Source of the DNA: Neoceratodus forsteri
Taxonomy: Eukaryota > Chordata > Ceratodontiformes > Ceratodontidae
Reading direction: 5' to 3'
DNA: 64,000 bases
Assembly: GCA_016271365.2 (NCBI GenBank)
Contig: CM028132.1
Location: 1,186,853,001 to 1,186,917,000, forward strand
Shown here piece by piece: positions 21,241-31,784 of the stretch. The notes beneath the pieces are model-generated. The model did not search any database. It saw nothing but the letters and a program-made list of their open reading frames with translations, and had not been told where the DNA came from. The stretch's first letter is position 1; every line of letters starts with the position of its first letter. The translations under genes were made by a program, and so were the position numbers.

Positions 21241-23100
21241 GAACATACGAAATTGCCAGCAGATACAGACCATTCGGTCTATCTAGTCTGCGCGAGTGTG
21301 CAGCACTTCTATTAGACTGCAGCTGCACCCCCCCTCATATGCCCTCCCTCCATCTCGCGCCACCTCCCCTTGAATTTGTCCCACCCCCTCTTGAAGCCCC
21401 CAACACTCTGCAGCGATACAACTTCCTCTGGCAGAGCGTTCCACCTTGCCACCACCCTTTCTATGAAATAGTGCCTCCTCAGTTCCCTCTTGAACCTGCC
21501 CCCTTCATAAAGTGTCCCCTAGTTTCCCTTCCGCCCTTCAGATTGAACATATACCTGGTGTCTACTCTGTTCAAACCCTTCAGGTACTTAATGGTCTCAA
21601 TCATATCCCCTCTCTCCCTTCTATTCTCCAGGGTATACATATTGAGCTCTCTCAGTCTCTCCTCATATGGTCGGTTCCCCACTCCCAGGATCATTTTTGT
21701 TGCCCTGCGCTGTACCCCCTCCAGTAGTCTGATGTCCCTTTTCAAGTAGTGTTACGCCTGGGTTATGCCCCCTATCGTCCCACATACACCTCACACTGTA
21801 TTCCTGGTCTATTGTACTGTGATACTGCTGTTTTGCACTAACATATAGATATGGGCACATACCATATAAGCATGAGTGCTAGGAATGTGCTTTGCTGCTA
21901 GGATATGCTAATACTGATCATGCATGATTCATTATACATCATTATAATACATTTATCTAGATTATGTTTGTATTTTACATATATTCCATATACAATCTAC
22001 CTAATCACTGTTATGATGACTCTGAGGGATCATCAGTGATCATTGTATACTTATATTCTCATATAATTATATGTAGTGTGTGTGTTACACTCAGGCAGAT
22101 ATGTAATAGGGACCTGTCAGCAGGTCTCTTTGTCTAAGCAAGCTGACACAGAGAGAAAGCCTTTGTTATGTCTCTATGTTTTATACTGTATGTAAGCAAG
22201 AAATGCCACATGTAGTTTGAACCTGTCAGCATTTCTTTTGTCCAAGCTATAATGCAAATGGAAGCATATTCTGTCTCATATGATACTCATTAGTAATTCT
22301 GTCTCCTAAGTCATTATCCAATGGAGAATGATTTAGGACCAATACATATTGTTCCTCATATCTGTAACTATGAGGTAATCTCTGTTGCTATGTTATCATC
22401 TGTAGCATATAGTTGTCCTCAACCCACTGTAGCTCTCTGGACACTACTAGTTTGGCTTTACAAGATTAGTACTCTCTGGCAGAGAGCTGGAGGACGTGGA
22501 GAGAACACAAGACCTTAGAGAACCTAAGATCTACAATCCTGTAGATTATATACATTCTTCAGGCTAGTGGCGAGAAACCCATCTCCCTTGTGATTTTCTT
22601 TATCACTTGCTTGGCGTAAGTAGTATAATAAACATTATTAGTACTCCTTGCTTGTTTACGAATGTTTCTTGGCAGACTCCGAGACACAAGAATCTGTATT
22701 ATTATTGTTTACCCTTCACACCATGAGTGTTTAGATTACAGTAGAGGTGCCAGAACTGCTCGCAGTAATCTAGCTGCAGTCTCACCAGGGACCTGTACAG
22801 AGGCAAGATGACCTCCCCACTCCTAGAAGTAATCCCCCTTGCTATGCACCCTAGCATCCTGTTTGCCTTCACTGCTGCCTTCCTGCACTGAGCAGAGTGG
22901 TTCATCTCTCTGGTTACCAGCACTCCCAGATCCTTCTCCTCCTTGGATTTTGATAACAGGACACCCTCCAGCCAGTGTTTGTGTCCTGGGTTCTTGCCTC
23001 CTAAATGCATCATTCTGCACTTCTTGGACCTGGGACCCCCCCCCCGAAAGTCCAGGGTTAAAAGCTCCCACCACACCTGGATTATATCCGACATTATTGT
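21241..23100 (-). mobile_element. CR1-like LINE, 5'-truncated, split by an LTR-like insert
   Basis: The right part (22721-23100, minus) reads KCRMMHLGGKNPGH, EEKDLGVLVTREM, ANRMLGCIARGI and VILPLYRSLVRLQLDYC. The left part (21479-21749) reads RDIRLLEGVQRRATKMILG and RERGDMIETIKYLKGLNRV, the classic C-terminal end of CR1-type RT proteins. The 3' end at about 21241 shows ATCTGCTGGCAATTTCGTAT on the minus strand, matching the tail of the second CR1 copy at 49995-50025. It lies inside the endonuclease-RT linker of LINE-A. Confidence 0.87.
21750..22722. mobile_element. LTR-like insertion (possible solo LTR) in CR1
   Basis: About 970 bp separate two adjoining halves of the CR1 protein. The insert begins TGTTACGCCTGG and ends CCCTTCACA. 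It is AT-rich with no ORF, and near the right end has AATAAACATTATTAGTACTC followed by TTGCTTG, which looks like a polyadenylation signal plus R/U5. AGTGT occurs at 21748-21752 and 22726-22730, a candidate 5-bp target duplication that would shift the borders slightly. An LTR reading is likely; the family is unknown to me. Confidence 0.55.
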
Positions 23101-23959
23101 TTTGTGCAAGTCCCAGGATCAAGCCTAGGCATTTTTCAAATCCTCTAGTTCCCTGTCTGACCTCTTATCCTACAGGACACTCAGAAATGCCTGTATGATG
23201 GCCATCCACACTGCTAAGTCCCAGTACTTCAAATCAAAGCTCCAGTCTACAGTTAGCTCCCTCATGAAAATCTGGAAGGTGATCCACTCCCTCTTTCATC
23301 CTCCAGCCCAGTGACAGTCCACTCCCTCCGACCTCCTGAAGGATGGCTCCTTGGTCTCTGACCTTTCCTCAGTTGCTGTTCATTTTAATAAATTCTTTCC
23401 TACCCGTGCACTCCCCTCTTCCCCATCTCCTGGTCATGCTCCTCCTCCTGTCTTCTGCTGCCTCCTCCCAGTCCCACTCACCTGAGGGCTTCCATTTCTC
23501 TCTTGTTTCCCCCTGGAAGTCCTCCTTGTCCTTACTTCCCTTAACCTTCTAAGTCCAGCCCTAATGGGCTGGATCCCAGATTCTACATATCTCAGCTACA
23601 GTTACTGCCTCACCCCTATCTCACCTTCTTAACCACTTCTTCTCCCTCACCGTTGTCCCTAAGGCCTGGAAGGTTGCAAAGGTTCTACCTCTGCACAAAG
23701 GAGGTGACTCTCCCCCCCCCCCCAGTAACGTCTGGCCAATTTCATTCCCCACCCCCTTGCAAATCTGCAAGAGACCACTGTCTGCTTTGGGCTTACTGAC
23801 TTCCTTCATTCCTCAAAATTTCCTCTCGCCCTACCAGTCCTGTTTTAGGAAGTACCACTTCACCATCTCCTCCTTGCTGCGAGTTACTGACTCTATCCTC
23901 AGTGGAATGGATTAGGGACATATCACTGTAGCTATTTTCATCAATCAAGGGAAATGGGA

Positions 23960-24660
23960 GAGGAAGGGGTGGTGCCATTAACCACTAGCCAGAAACTGGC
24001 CAGACTCTCACCCTCACCTGTCTACTCCATACTGAATGGCACCCCTCTGGGGGCTGTACCCACTTTCAAGTACCTCGGCACATGGCTTGACTGCAGGTTC
24101 GACTACTCTACTAATATTTTTTTTGTTATTTTACTATTTATGCCTCCTTCACGCCCCCTCGGCTCTGGTCTTCCTCAGGAGCACATGGAGTCATCCCCCA
24201 CGGCACACACCCTACCTGGCCATCCTCCATCACCCATGTAGCCTCGGTTGTACCCCCACAGCGGGGACGGGACAGACCGCAACGCCCCGACATTGCAGTA
24301 ATCAGTCGGGAGATGCCAGTGGGTTTGTTGTAAATAAGAGGCAAGCTCCAGTGCTCCGTCTCCACCAGAGCCGAGAGGTGTTTTCTCTGTTTTCCCCCTG
24401 GGGAGTAGCTGGTGCCCTGACATCAAGGCGTAACCGACGTCCACCACTTCCCCACTCCTTCTCTCTCTACTCCTCAGTGCCTGCTGTATCTCCAGCCTCC
24501 GCCAGAGATCAGCAGTACTCTACTAATATTGATGCCATCCATGCCAACAAGGGGAAGAACGAGGGAGGGGGGAGAGTGGACGAGAGAGAAGGAGGCAAGG
24601 CAGAGAACTTCAGGGTTTAGAGAGGGAGTACGGATGAGCCTAGGGTGGAAAGTGTCCCAC
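23960..24660. repeat. Mosaic of displaced LINE-A pieces inside RT
   Basis: 23975-24118 duplicates the thumb segment at 25035-25175 in direct orientation (CCAGAAACTGG, CCCTCACCTGTC, ATACTGAATGGCACCCCTCT). 24546-24655 is the inverted copy of the LINE-A 5' region at about 20225-20350 (GGCAGAGAACTTCA, GGATGAGCC). Both interrupt the RT between its VAIF and HLLLLDKL segments. This is consistent with template switching or gene conversion among LINE-A copies. Confidence 0.65.
24119..24515 (-). mobile_element. 397-bp polyadenylated retro-insert with 15-bp TSD
   Basis: TACTCTACTAATATT is present at 24104-24118 and again at 24516-24530. Read on the minus strand, the 397 bp between end in a short A-run, so it integrated as a poly(A) retrocopy. 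The body is GC-rich; a 90-residue minus open frame (24175-24447) and a 75-residue one have no motif I recognise. It could be a SINE, a fragment of an mRNA retrocopy, or a structural-RNA copy. No tRNA-like boxes are evident. Confidence 0.75.
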
Positions 24661-26100
24661 CTGCTGCTCCTGGACAAGCTGAGCTCTGCTGGCCTTTGAA
24701 CTCCCACTGCTGACTGGTTCCGTTCATACCTCATGGGCCGTCAACAGTCGGTACAGATAGGAAGTGTCCTTTCCCCTCCCATCTCATCCTGGCAGGGGTC
24801 CCTAAAGGCTCCATCCTGAGTCTTATCCTGTTCTCCATCTTCCTCAACAACCTGCCCTCTGCTTGTGTCTCTTTGCATATCCATACATATGTGGACGACA
24901 CAGTTATTTACACCTCTGGTCATTTAGCTTCTGCTGAGGAAGGTCCACTCCAGCATGATTTCCACAATGTACTTCATTGGTTCTATACAAATCAACTCAG
25001 GGTCAACACCAAAAAGACAGTTTCCATGACCTTTGGCACCAGCCAGAAACTGGTCAGGCTCTCGCCCTCACCTGTCTTCTTCATACTGAATGGCACCCCT
25101 CTGCAGGTTGTACCCACTTTCAAGTACCTTGGAACATGGCTTGATTGCAAGCTCGACTGCTCTACCAACATTGATGCTATTCATGCCAAACTTGGCTGTA
25201 AACTTGGTGCCCTGTACCACAACAAGGACTGCCCCCCCCCCACCCCAAGCTGGTCTCCAAAATGGTTCCCCCGGTCTTTGACTATGCAAATGTGGTCTAT
25301 GACACCGCCCCTTCCTCTCCCCTGGCCAGACTGGATATCCTCTGCTATGCCTTCTATCGTTTTGCTACCAGCTCTCCCCTCTGTACCCATCACTGCTTCC
25401 TGTATTTCTCACTGTCCATCCTCAGTCTACCTTCACACCACCAATCCTACTGTGCCTCCTTCATTGCTAAATACTGGTTTGGGTCTTTTCCCTCTTATCT
25501 ATCCTCACTCTTCTCCCCTGTTCTTTCCTCCTACTCTCTGTTCTGGGGATTCCCGTACCTTCTCCATTCCCTACCCTCACTCCACTGTGGACCAAGCTGC
25601 TTTCTCCCACCACCTCCCTTCCCTCTGGAACCTGCTCCCCTCTGTCTCTCTCCCTCAGTTCCAGCCTTTAGATGCCAACTAAAGCACCTTCCTGCTCCAT
25701 CCTGTCCTTGTCAGCCCCACTCCTGATTACACTTCCCCCTTTCCTCCACCCCCCCACCTACCTCAGGACCCACCTCTGATTCTAGGCTAATTATGAATAC
25801 ATTAGAGGTCTGACTCTGTAATTACACAGCACTGTCACCGTCCCCAACAAGCACTGCGCACTTTAGTGTGATCCTGCACGTTTGTCCACCTATCACTACA
25901 ATGTGTCATGTTGCTGTTTACCTACCTGTGCGCCAGTTTGCTTTTGCACCTGTATTTGTAACTGCATTCATACGTTTTGCTGTCTTTTTTTTTTTTTTTT
26001 TATCTCTGTACTCCCCTTCCCCTTTTCTCTGGGTTGCACCTGGAAATGAGCCTTGCCCGAGTGTGCCTTTCCCAGTTACACAGTTTTAAATAGATAAATA

Positions 26101-27540
26101 AATATAACTTTTATGTACTGTAAATGTGGGAGGGATACCGTGTAGAAAAGTGTGAGGTACTGTAGTATTACTGCAGGTTGTGACACTCACATTAATGTTC
26201 AATTCCCTAAAATGTATGCTGAGGCAGCTGTTTGCTCTAGTTAACGCTTGTATTATTTATTTGTGATTTTTTGATTAGGAAAGTCACACTATGCTGTTAT
26301 GCTCATTTCCAGGTTCATCTTGGTGGGCAAGGTACATTAAGCTCTTTCAATGACAGGGAGCAATGGCCATGACACTGGAGAAAATCCTCATCCCTTGTGA
26401 TCAGTACCATGGGATCTTTAACTTTCTTTAGTTTTTGTTGACTGGGAAAGAAGGGCTAGACAATACTGCCTATTGTCACTGCTGGTATTTATTTGGATAA
26501 CTGAATAGGCTCACTGGGACCAGGTAACATTTACAGGAGTGACTGGGATGGAACGTATATATAATATGTCCTACTCTGCCCTGAAATACTGGAATTCTAC
26601 CCCAGCTACGATCCATCACTGTACCTCCAGCCAAGCCTTCAAAGAAAAATACTACACCCTTCTAATCAAGGCATCAGTATGCACTTGTCCATAGCCTGCT
26701 AGGAATTGCAGTAAGTTGTCTGAGCTACTGCACTTGTTTGTTAGGCTGACTGCCAATACCACTGAATGTAACCTATCCGTATATCCAATTTTGCGTCTTA
26801 CTGATGCATGTAGTCCTGTATCTTGCACCATGCCCTCCACATATTGTACTTCGTATACTGGGTCCCTTGATTTATTTCTCTGTATTACTGCTTAGCAAGA
26901 CGTATGAATCCCCTATTCTTGAATACTGCTGTGATGACCTCCTCTATGTTGTATTCTCCCAGGTCGTGACTGAAAATAGGCAAATATTTTGTTTAGTGCA
27001 CCTACCCCTGGTAAAACTTAATTTTGTTGTACATTTGCTGTATGTAACTGTGTTACCAACTGACACACTCAATCCTGTATGAACGTGGCTTCAGAACCAA
27101 ATGTTAGTGATCTTCCACAATGTATTAACTTGTCTATCCTGACTTCAAGTGTTATCTCATACCGTACGTACTGTGGTTACCAACTGTCTCTCTCAAGCTA
27201 TTACTGACTAGTAATCAGACCCAAATGTTACTATTTCTCCCACTATGTATTTTCTTGTCTATACTGTGTAAAACTGTCTTCCTATGTTCTCCCCTCCCCC
27301 AGGATGCATCTGTAATCGAGCAGTACTCTGCTCAGTATGCCTTTCTGGTAAAACGCTTAAATAAATAAAGCTAAATAAAATAACAAGCATCCGGAGCAGA
27401 AGTGAAGAAATAAATACCAAGAGGAGAACAAAACAGCAAATCAGACTGACAGTAGTTTCATATTGCTCCCATGACAACTACTGTTTTATTGTTCTTCCCT
27501 GTTCCCTTCCCCCCTGGTCACACCTGGAAATGAGCCTTGG
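26101..27540. other. No gene seen; LINE 3' scraps
   Basis: 27300-27385 has a LINE-type tail (GGTAAAACGCTTAAATAAAT, AAAGCTAAATAAAATAAC). Downstream, 27375-27437 repeats 7135-7195 in inverted orientation, and CACACCTGGAAATGAGCCTT at about 27520 repeats the 3' end of LINE-A (26037). The open frames at 26652-26840 and 26804-27082 have no recognisable motif. Confidence 0.45.
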
Positions 27541-27544
27541 CTCC

Positions 27545-27790
27545 TTTCACCTTTTCCGGCCACACTTGAGGAGAGTCTACAACAAAATGGAAGCAGTACA
27601 GTGCAGGGTAATCAAGATAATTAATTGACTAGGGGGCAAGACATACATGGGGAGGCAGCAGGACATGAACATGTTTACCCTTGAGAAAAGGAGGGAAAGG
27701 GGTGACATGACAGACATACAAGTACTGTACCTGCATGGGATAAACAGGGTGGACGCCAAGGAATTTTTCTCTGAGTTCAGCTAAAGGGAT
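27545..27790 (+). pseudogene. CR1-like RT, C-terminal scrap
   Basis: The plus strand encodes RPHLRRVYNKMEAVQCRVIK, then LEKRRERGDMTDIQVLYLHG and INRVDAKEFFSEFS, which correspond to the end of the CR1 proteins at 21479-21749 and 49569-49961. It is truncated on both sides; DIRS-C starts immediately after. Confidence 0.8.
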
Positions 27791-28220
27791 GAGAAGGAAA
27801 TTAAAGTTACATACTCACCGTAATACTTAACCTTCTAAGAATATCTTAACCAATGATTCACACTAGTGGGTCTGAGCCGGAGGCGCTAGGACCCAGCAGT
27901 AGTCAGAACTTTTCAGATGTCTGGCGTTGTGGTAGGCAGCATGCATGTGCAACATCAGGCACTGGAGCACGTGGCTGCTGGTTTACCACTGTGTCAGCCC
28001 CCCAATTGCCTTAGTACATTTTTTTTACTGAGGAGGTGCACAGTATAATCTAATAGAAACTTATGCACTTAACCTAAGGGCATAAGATAGACCTGGTGGC
28101 CCCTTGTAAGAAGGGCCACCAAATCCAGTAAGTGTCTTCACAGCCCAAACCAAGCATAAATAGATGAAGATCAACACAACCATAGTGGAGTGAGTCCTGG
28201 GGATGGTGGGTGGGCATGTG

Positions 28221-28330
28221 AATCTATGGTGAAGATATTTTTAGACAATCAAGAAGTACAGTGAGTATGTAATTTTATTATCTTCCAAGAAACGATCTTT
28301 ACCATTGATTCCCACTGGTGGGTCAGAGTA
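28221..28330. repeat. DIRS-C internal complementary region
   Basis: Adjacent reversed copies of the two outer ends. The left half matches the element's own left terminus at 27800-27880. The matching right terminus is missing from the window. Confidence 0.75.
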
Positions 28331-28336
28331 CCAAGC

Positions 28337-28984
28337 TCAGAAAAGTCCCCAGGACCAGAGCAGCCGGAGCTGAGGGCTCACTAAGGACAGTAATCCATTC
28401 AGGATTGTCCTGCCAAAGGTGGCATGCTGCCTGGCAAAGACATCCAGGGTATAGTGCTTAGTAAAATTGAGCATTGAGCTCCATGTTGCAGCTCTGCATA
28501 TTTCTTCAACAGGCACAGAGCTCATTTCTGCCAGGGATGTGGCAACTGCTCCGGTGGAGCGGATATGTACACTGCCCTCCAATTTAACCTAAGCCATAGG
28601 ATAGCAGTGGTGAAGGCAAATCACAATCCAGGCAGAAATGCACTCGAGTGTAAGAGGCTGTCCCTTCCAATTAGCATCGAAGGAGAAAAAGAGCTGTTAG
28701 GATTATCTGAAGTCCTTGGTTCTGTCCAGATAAAAACTACTGTAGGACTCTTGACATCCAGTGAGTGGACAGTCCTCTCTCCCTCATTGTGAAAAGCTAG
28801 CAAAGTAGGTAGGCAGGACTAAAGCCTGGTTAAAGATGGAACTCCAACACCACTTTCGGTAGAAACTAGGGGTGTGTATGGAGGACTACCTTGTCTTTAT
28901 GGAAAACAGTATATGAAGGATCTTTGACCAAAACATGGATTTCAGATACTCTGTGAGCAGAAGTGATAGCCACCAGAAAAACAG
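28337..28984 (-). pseudogene. DIRS-C tyrosine recombinase, C-terminal half
   Basis: The C-terminus reads EEICRAATWSSMLNFTKHYT, with the nucleophile-type Tyr in KHYTLD. The H-x-x-R box is damaged (HIRSTGAVATS where other copies have RAHSTR). Upstream, LVAITSAHRVSEIHV at about 28940-28980 shows His in place of the catalytic Arg. Stops and frameshifts lie in between. It is cut at the start of the catalytic domain by the neighbouring DIRS. Confidence 0.82.
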
Positions 28985-28997
28985 GTTAATCTCCTGT
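28985..28997 (+). repeat. Possible left tip of DIRS-F
   Basis: AGGTTAATCTCC followed by TGTAAC resembles the terminus deduced for DIRS-F from its ICR (AGGTTACTCACCCGTAAC). DIRS-F sequence resumes after DIRS-D at 35311. If right, DIRS-D entered the extreme end of DIRS-F. Terminal sequences are similar between DIRS families, so this could also be DIRS-D's own tip. Confidence 0.4.
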
Positions 28998-29195
28998 AAC
29001 GGTAGATCTTCTACGGAATGGTCTCTTGCAGTAGGTCATTAATTCTGGGAGGTTCCAGCAGAGGGTGCTGTCACACAGCAGCTGCTTCTTCAGCAGTCTT
29101 TTACCAGGGACTGCCCACCCATGACATCATCTCCTTGCTCCCTATATAAGTGTGGGCAGTCCCTGGTATCCTCTGTTCATTTTCCTGCCGTCTTC
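28998..29195. repeat. DIRS-D left ITR
   Basis: Inverted partner of 35125-35310. Shared features include TCTCTTGCAGTAGGTCATTA, CAGCAGTCTTTTACCAGGGA, ATGACATCATCTCCTTGCTC and GGTATCCTCTGTTC. Confidence 0.9.
29143..29149 (+). promoter_or_regulatory. TATA-like box in DIRS-D 5' ITR
   Basis: CCTATATAAG lies about 110 bp upstream of the gag ATG at 29259. The same position in the DIRS-E 5' ITR has the same box (59348-59354, minus). This suggests the ITR supplies the promoter. Confidence 0.5.
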
Positions 29196-29258
29196 AGCTT
29201 GCACAGCAGCTAGCTCAATCTTCTATGTAGCAGTCATCGACGAGACTTGAACAAACGA

Positions 29259-31170
29259 ATGTCTAAGAAAGCATCTACAAGCAAGCAAGCTTTATTTTGT
29301 TCCTGCTCTTGTGGCAGGAAGATTTTCAAACTTGATAACCATTTGTATTGTGTTAGGTGTCTGGGACCCACACACGACACCACCTCCTGTACTTTTTGTA
29401 AAGAATTTAACCAAGCAACTCGTTGACGGTTGCTGGAAATCAAAAACGTACTCATGGAGCAACAGGATTTCCTGCTGGAAAAGACCCCGGAGGCTCGTTC
29501 CAAGGGCTCCCCAGCTCCAGGGTCTCGATCTAGGCATACTAGGAAAGAAGAAACCCTCCTCTCACTCCCTGCCATGACACATGTCGTCGGTGACTTCTGT
29601 AACACGTTCACCGCTGACAGAGCGTTCCTCGTCGACGGGAGCACTTCTCCAGTCGATGGAGCGTTTATTTGTGCCTTCCTCGTCGACGGGAGCGGTTCTC
29701 TCGTCGATGCAGCTTGTACAGGCACTTAGAACAGTGCACTGTACTGTTCCTCTGTCGATGAAGGCTTCTTTCCCTTCGATGAGCATTGTATGTCATGCAG
29801 CCAAGCAAATGGCTGCTCCATCGACAGGAGCCCCTTTCCCATCAACGTCTTTTCTCCCATACAGTGCTCATTCCAAGCCAACGTCTTTTGCCAGCTTAAC
29901 ACACCCCCCACCTTCTCAGGTGCCTTCCTACAGGGGTGTGGCAGACCTACAGAGACCCCCAGGGTAATTTTTTTCCTATACTTGTCCGGATACCTCCCAC
30001 AGCCCTATACCCGCTCTTACACCTATTATTACAAATGGCCAGCCTCAGACAGTGGATATCCCACTCTCGCAGGTGCCCAATATTGAACGCATTGTACACA
30101 CAGCACTGCAATCCATGGGATATAGCCAGTCTCCTGTCCAGACGCTGGCTCATCTTTCCCAGCATTCTGCATCTCCTCTGCCCAAGCGGCTCCATACCGA
30201 CCAGTGTGTTCCACCTTGGTCTCCCCAACCCCCTCTGTTAGAGGGTTACCTGAATGATGAAACAGACTTGGTGGGGGACCTCCCGGAGGATATTCATGAA
30301 GAGGAACTTCCGAATATAGATTTTCTGGACCCAGACTCTCCGTACTCCGTGGTCTCCTCCCTGGATGAGGATCCACCAACTCCTCAGGCTGTTTCCCCTC
30401 CGGATGACCCCTCTTTCAATGATATGATGATACAGATTCAGAAAGTCATGGGGTTCTCCACCACTGAGCAGGATAAACAGCGATGGGACATGGCTGACTA
30501 CCTCCAGCTACCAGAGGAGCCTGTCCTGGTCATTACTCCATTAATACCTACTTATCAAAATGCCATTTCTGACGCCTTCGGCTGTAATGGCCATCCCTTG
30601 TAAGGCTGACTGGCTGTACCAAGCCCCTTGGACCATCCATATTTGTCCATGATTCCTGCAGCTAACTCAGTGGTCATCATGGCCACTCAAGCACGCACTA
30701 AAAAGCCTAAACATACAAGTTCATTACCTCTGGATAAAGAATCCAGAAGACCTGATTACCTGGGCAGGAAGGTCTTTGCCTCTGGTACCTTGAATATAAG
30801 AATCCTAAACTATATAGGCCACATGGTTAAATACCAACGCACCCTGGGTGCCACAGCCATGGACCTCCTTAACAAATTACCTCCTTCCCAGGAAAAGGAG
30901 CAATTAATACAAACCATGTCAACCATTACTTTCATTTCTCACCACCTTCTCAGGTCAGGCTACGATGTGGTTGATACTTCCACACGGCTATCTGCCACTG
31001 GCATCGCCTTCCACCGCCATGCCTGGCTTTGGGTATCTGGCCTGGCACCAGATGTCCAACATAAAGTAGTCAATGCACCTTTCTGTGGCGACAAGCTGTT
31101 TGGTCCTGGTACCCAAATCATTTCAGATGACCTCCAGGCCTCTGGCCATACCTTCTGAACGGTTCAGGGT
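29259..31170 (+). pseudogene. DIRS-D gag-like protein
   Basis: The ATG at 29259 starts MSKKASTSKQALF and leads straight into the Cys/His motif: CSCSCGRKI, CVRCLGPTH, CTFC. A stop follows at about 29424. A Ser/Thr/Gly-rich linker at 29581-29967 repeats SSSTGA-type units. An acidic segment (30270-30400) precedes PSFNDMMIQIQKVMGFS. The C-terminal half at 30628-31158 has KKPKHTSSLPLDKESRRPDY, IGHMVKYQRTLGATAM, HAWLWVSGLAPDVQHKVV and GDKLFGPGTQ. At least three frame changes occur. Confidence 0.82.
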
Positions 31171-31219
31171 ATGTACCATATGCCATGGAACCAATATTCA
31201 TACTACAATAAGACAGGTA

Positions 31220-31769
31220 TCTGGCCCAGTTGCACTGAGGGTTGAAGTGCTGGATGCCACACCTCGCGCCACACCAATGACCTGGGTTCAGGAACGGACT
31301 TGGGCCGCCGGGGGCTGCAGGGGAGAGAAAGGATCGAGTGTCCCATGACTGCTCTCCTTCCTCAGGGGTGGGCGAGGGCACTGCACCACACTACAGTGGC
31401 ACCTGACGGAAGCCGGGTGCACTGTAAGCTGCGGGAAGGACAAGGGGGTACAGCGCGGAGGGCATCTGCACGTAAATGCGCTGACGCCATTGCACATCCG
31501 GCTCCTCGGGGGATCTACTGGAGGAAAAATTGTGGAGCAACCACATCAGCTGATAACCGTGCCCTGCTGCCCCAGACCCATGAAGACATAGCCACTGGGT
31601 GTCCGTGACGCAGGTCCCTTCGGGGCGGGGGCTCCTGTCATTGGCTGGCCTGGCGAGTGGGCGTATAAATTTGCATGACAGACCCGATCCAGGGGTGTGG
31701 GTGCCAGCGGCCGAGGTCGGTGAGGGGAGGCTGTTCCAGCCAAGAAGGAGAAAGTATTCAGTGATAAAA
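31220..31769 (+). mobile_element. SINE-like insert 1 with 15-bp TSD
   Basis: ACAATAAGACAGGTA flanks the 550-bp insert at 31205-31219 and 31770-31784. The first 160 bp match the insert at 53961 in DIRS-H. They contain a possible pol III box A (TTGCACTGAGGGTTGAAGTG) and box B (GACCTGGGTTCAGGAAC). The tail ends in GTGATAAAA. The body is GC-rich and has no gene. The head suggests a tRNA-derived SINE, but box B deviates from GGTTCGANNCC, so the tRNA origin is not certain. Confidence 0.7.
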
Positions 31770-31784
31770 ACAATAAGACAGGTA

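Larger units (their letters stand above)
23111..25740 (+). pseudogene. LINE-A ORF2: linker and reverse transcriptase
   Basis: The linker has AIHTAKSQYFKSKLQSTVS (near 23210) and the early RT runs to VAIF near 23935. After the inserted mosaic it resumes at about 24655 with HLLLLDKLSSAGL, WFRSYLMGRQQSVQIGSV and PSSTTCPL-type frames. The YVDDTVIYT catalytic box is near 24890. The thumb follows: LQHDFHNVLHWFYTNQLRV, SMTFGTSQKLVRL, FKYLGTWLDCKLDCSTN (24873-25682). Frame changes occur throughout. Confidence 0.82.
20041..26100 (+). mobile_element. LINE-A: L2-like LINE, rearranged and multiply interrupted
   Basis: Parts in order are a pyrimidine-rich 5' region, a 2A-like motif, an endonuclease domain, an interrupting CR1 (21241-23100), the linker and early RT, an inserted mosaic of LINE-A pieces (about 23960-24660), the rest of RT, and a 3' end with CACCTGGAAATGAGCCTTG, an AC-poor linker and AAATAGATAAATAAATA. 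Protein similarity to the 5065-6235 fragment and the YADD-type RT place it with L2-like elements. Many frameshifts and stops make it inactive. Confidence 0.8.
27795..28984 (-). mobile_element. DIRS-C: 3' remnant with left ITR, ICR and YR end
   Basis: The left ITR (from about 27795, AAGTTACATACTCACCGTAA) and the ICR (28221-28330) correspond: the ICR left half ends CAGTGAGTATGTAATTTT, the reverse of the left end, then its right half gives CATTGATTCCCACTGGTGGG. The recombinase follows. The element ends inside it at 28984, where another DIRS tip begins. No RT or gag part of this copy is recognisable elsewhere in the window. Confidence 0.8.

Noticed and set aside
21479..21749. Plus-strand open frame 21339-21749
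   Set aside because: The conserved CR1 C-terminal motifs are on the minus strand; the plus frame is a shadow.
26652..27082. Possible small host gene
   Set aside because: Open frames are short with no motif, no splice-compatible exon pattern that I can see, and LINE-type tails on both sides.
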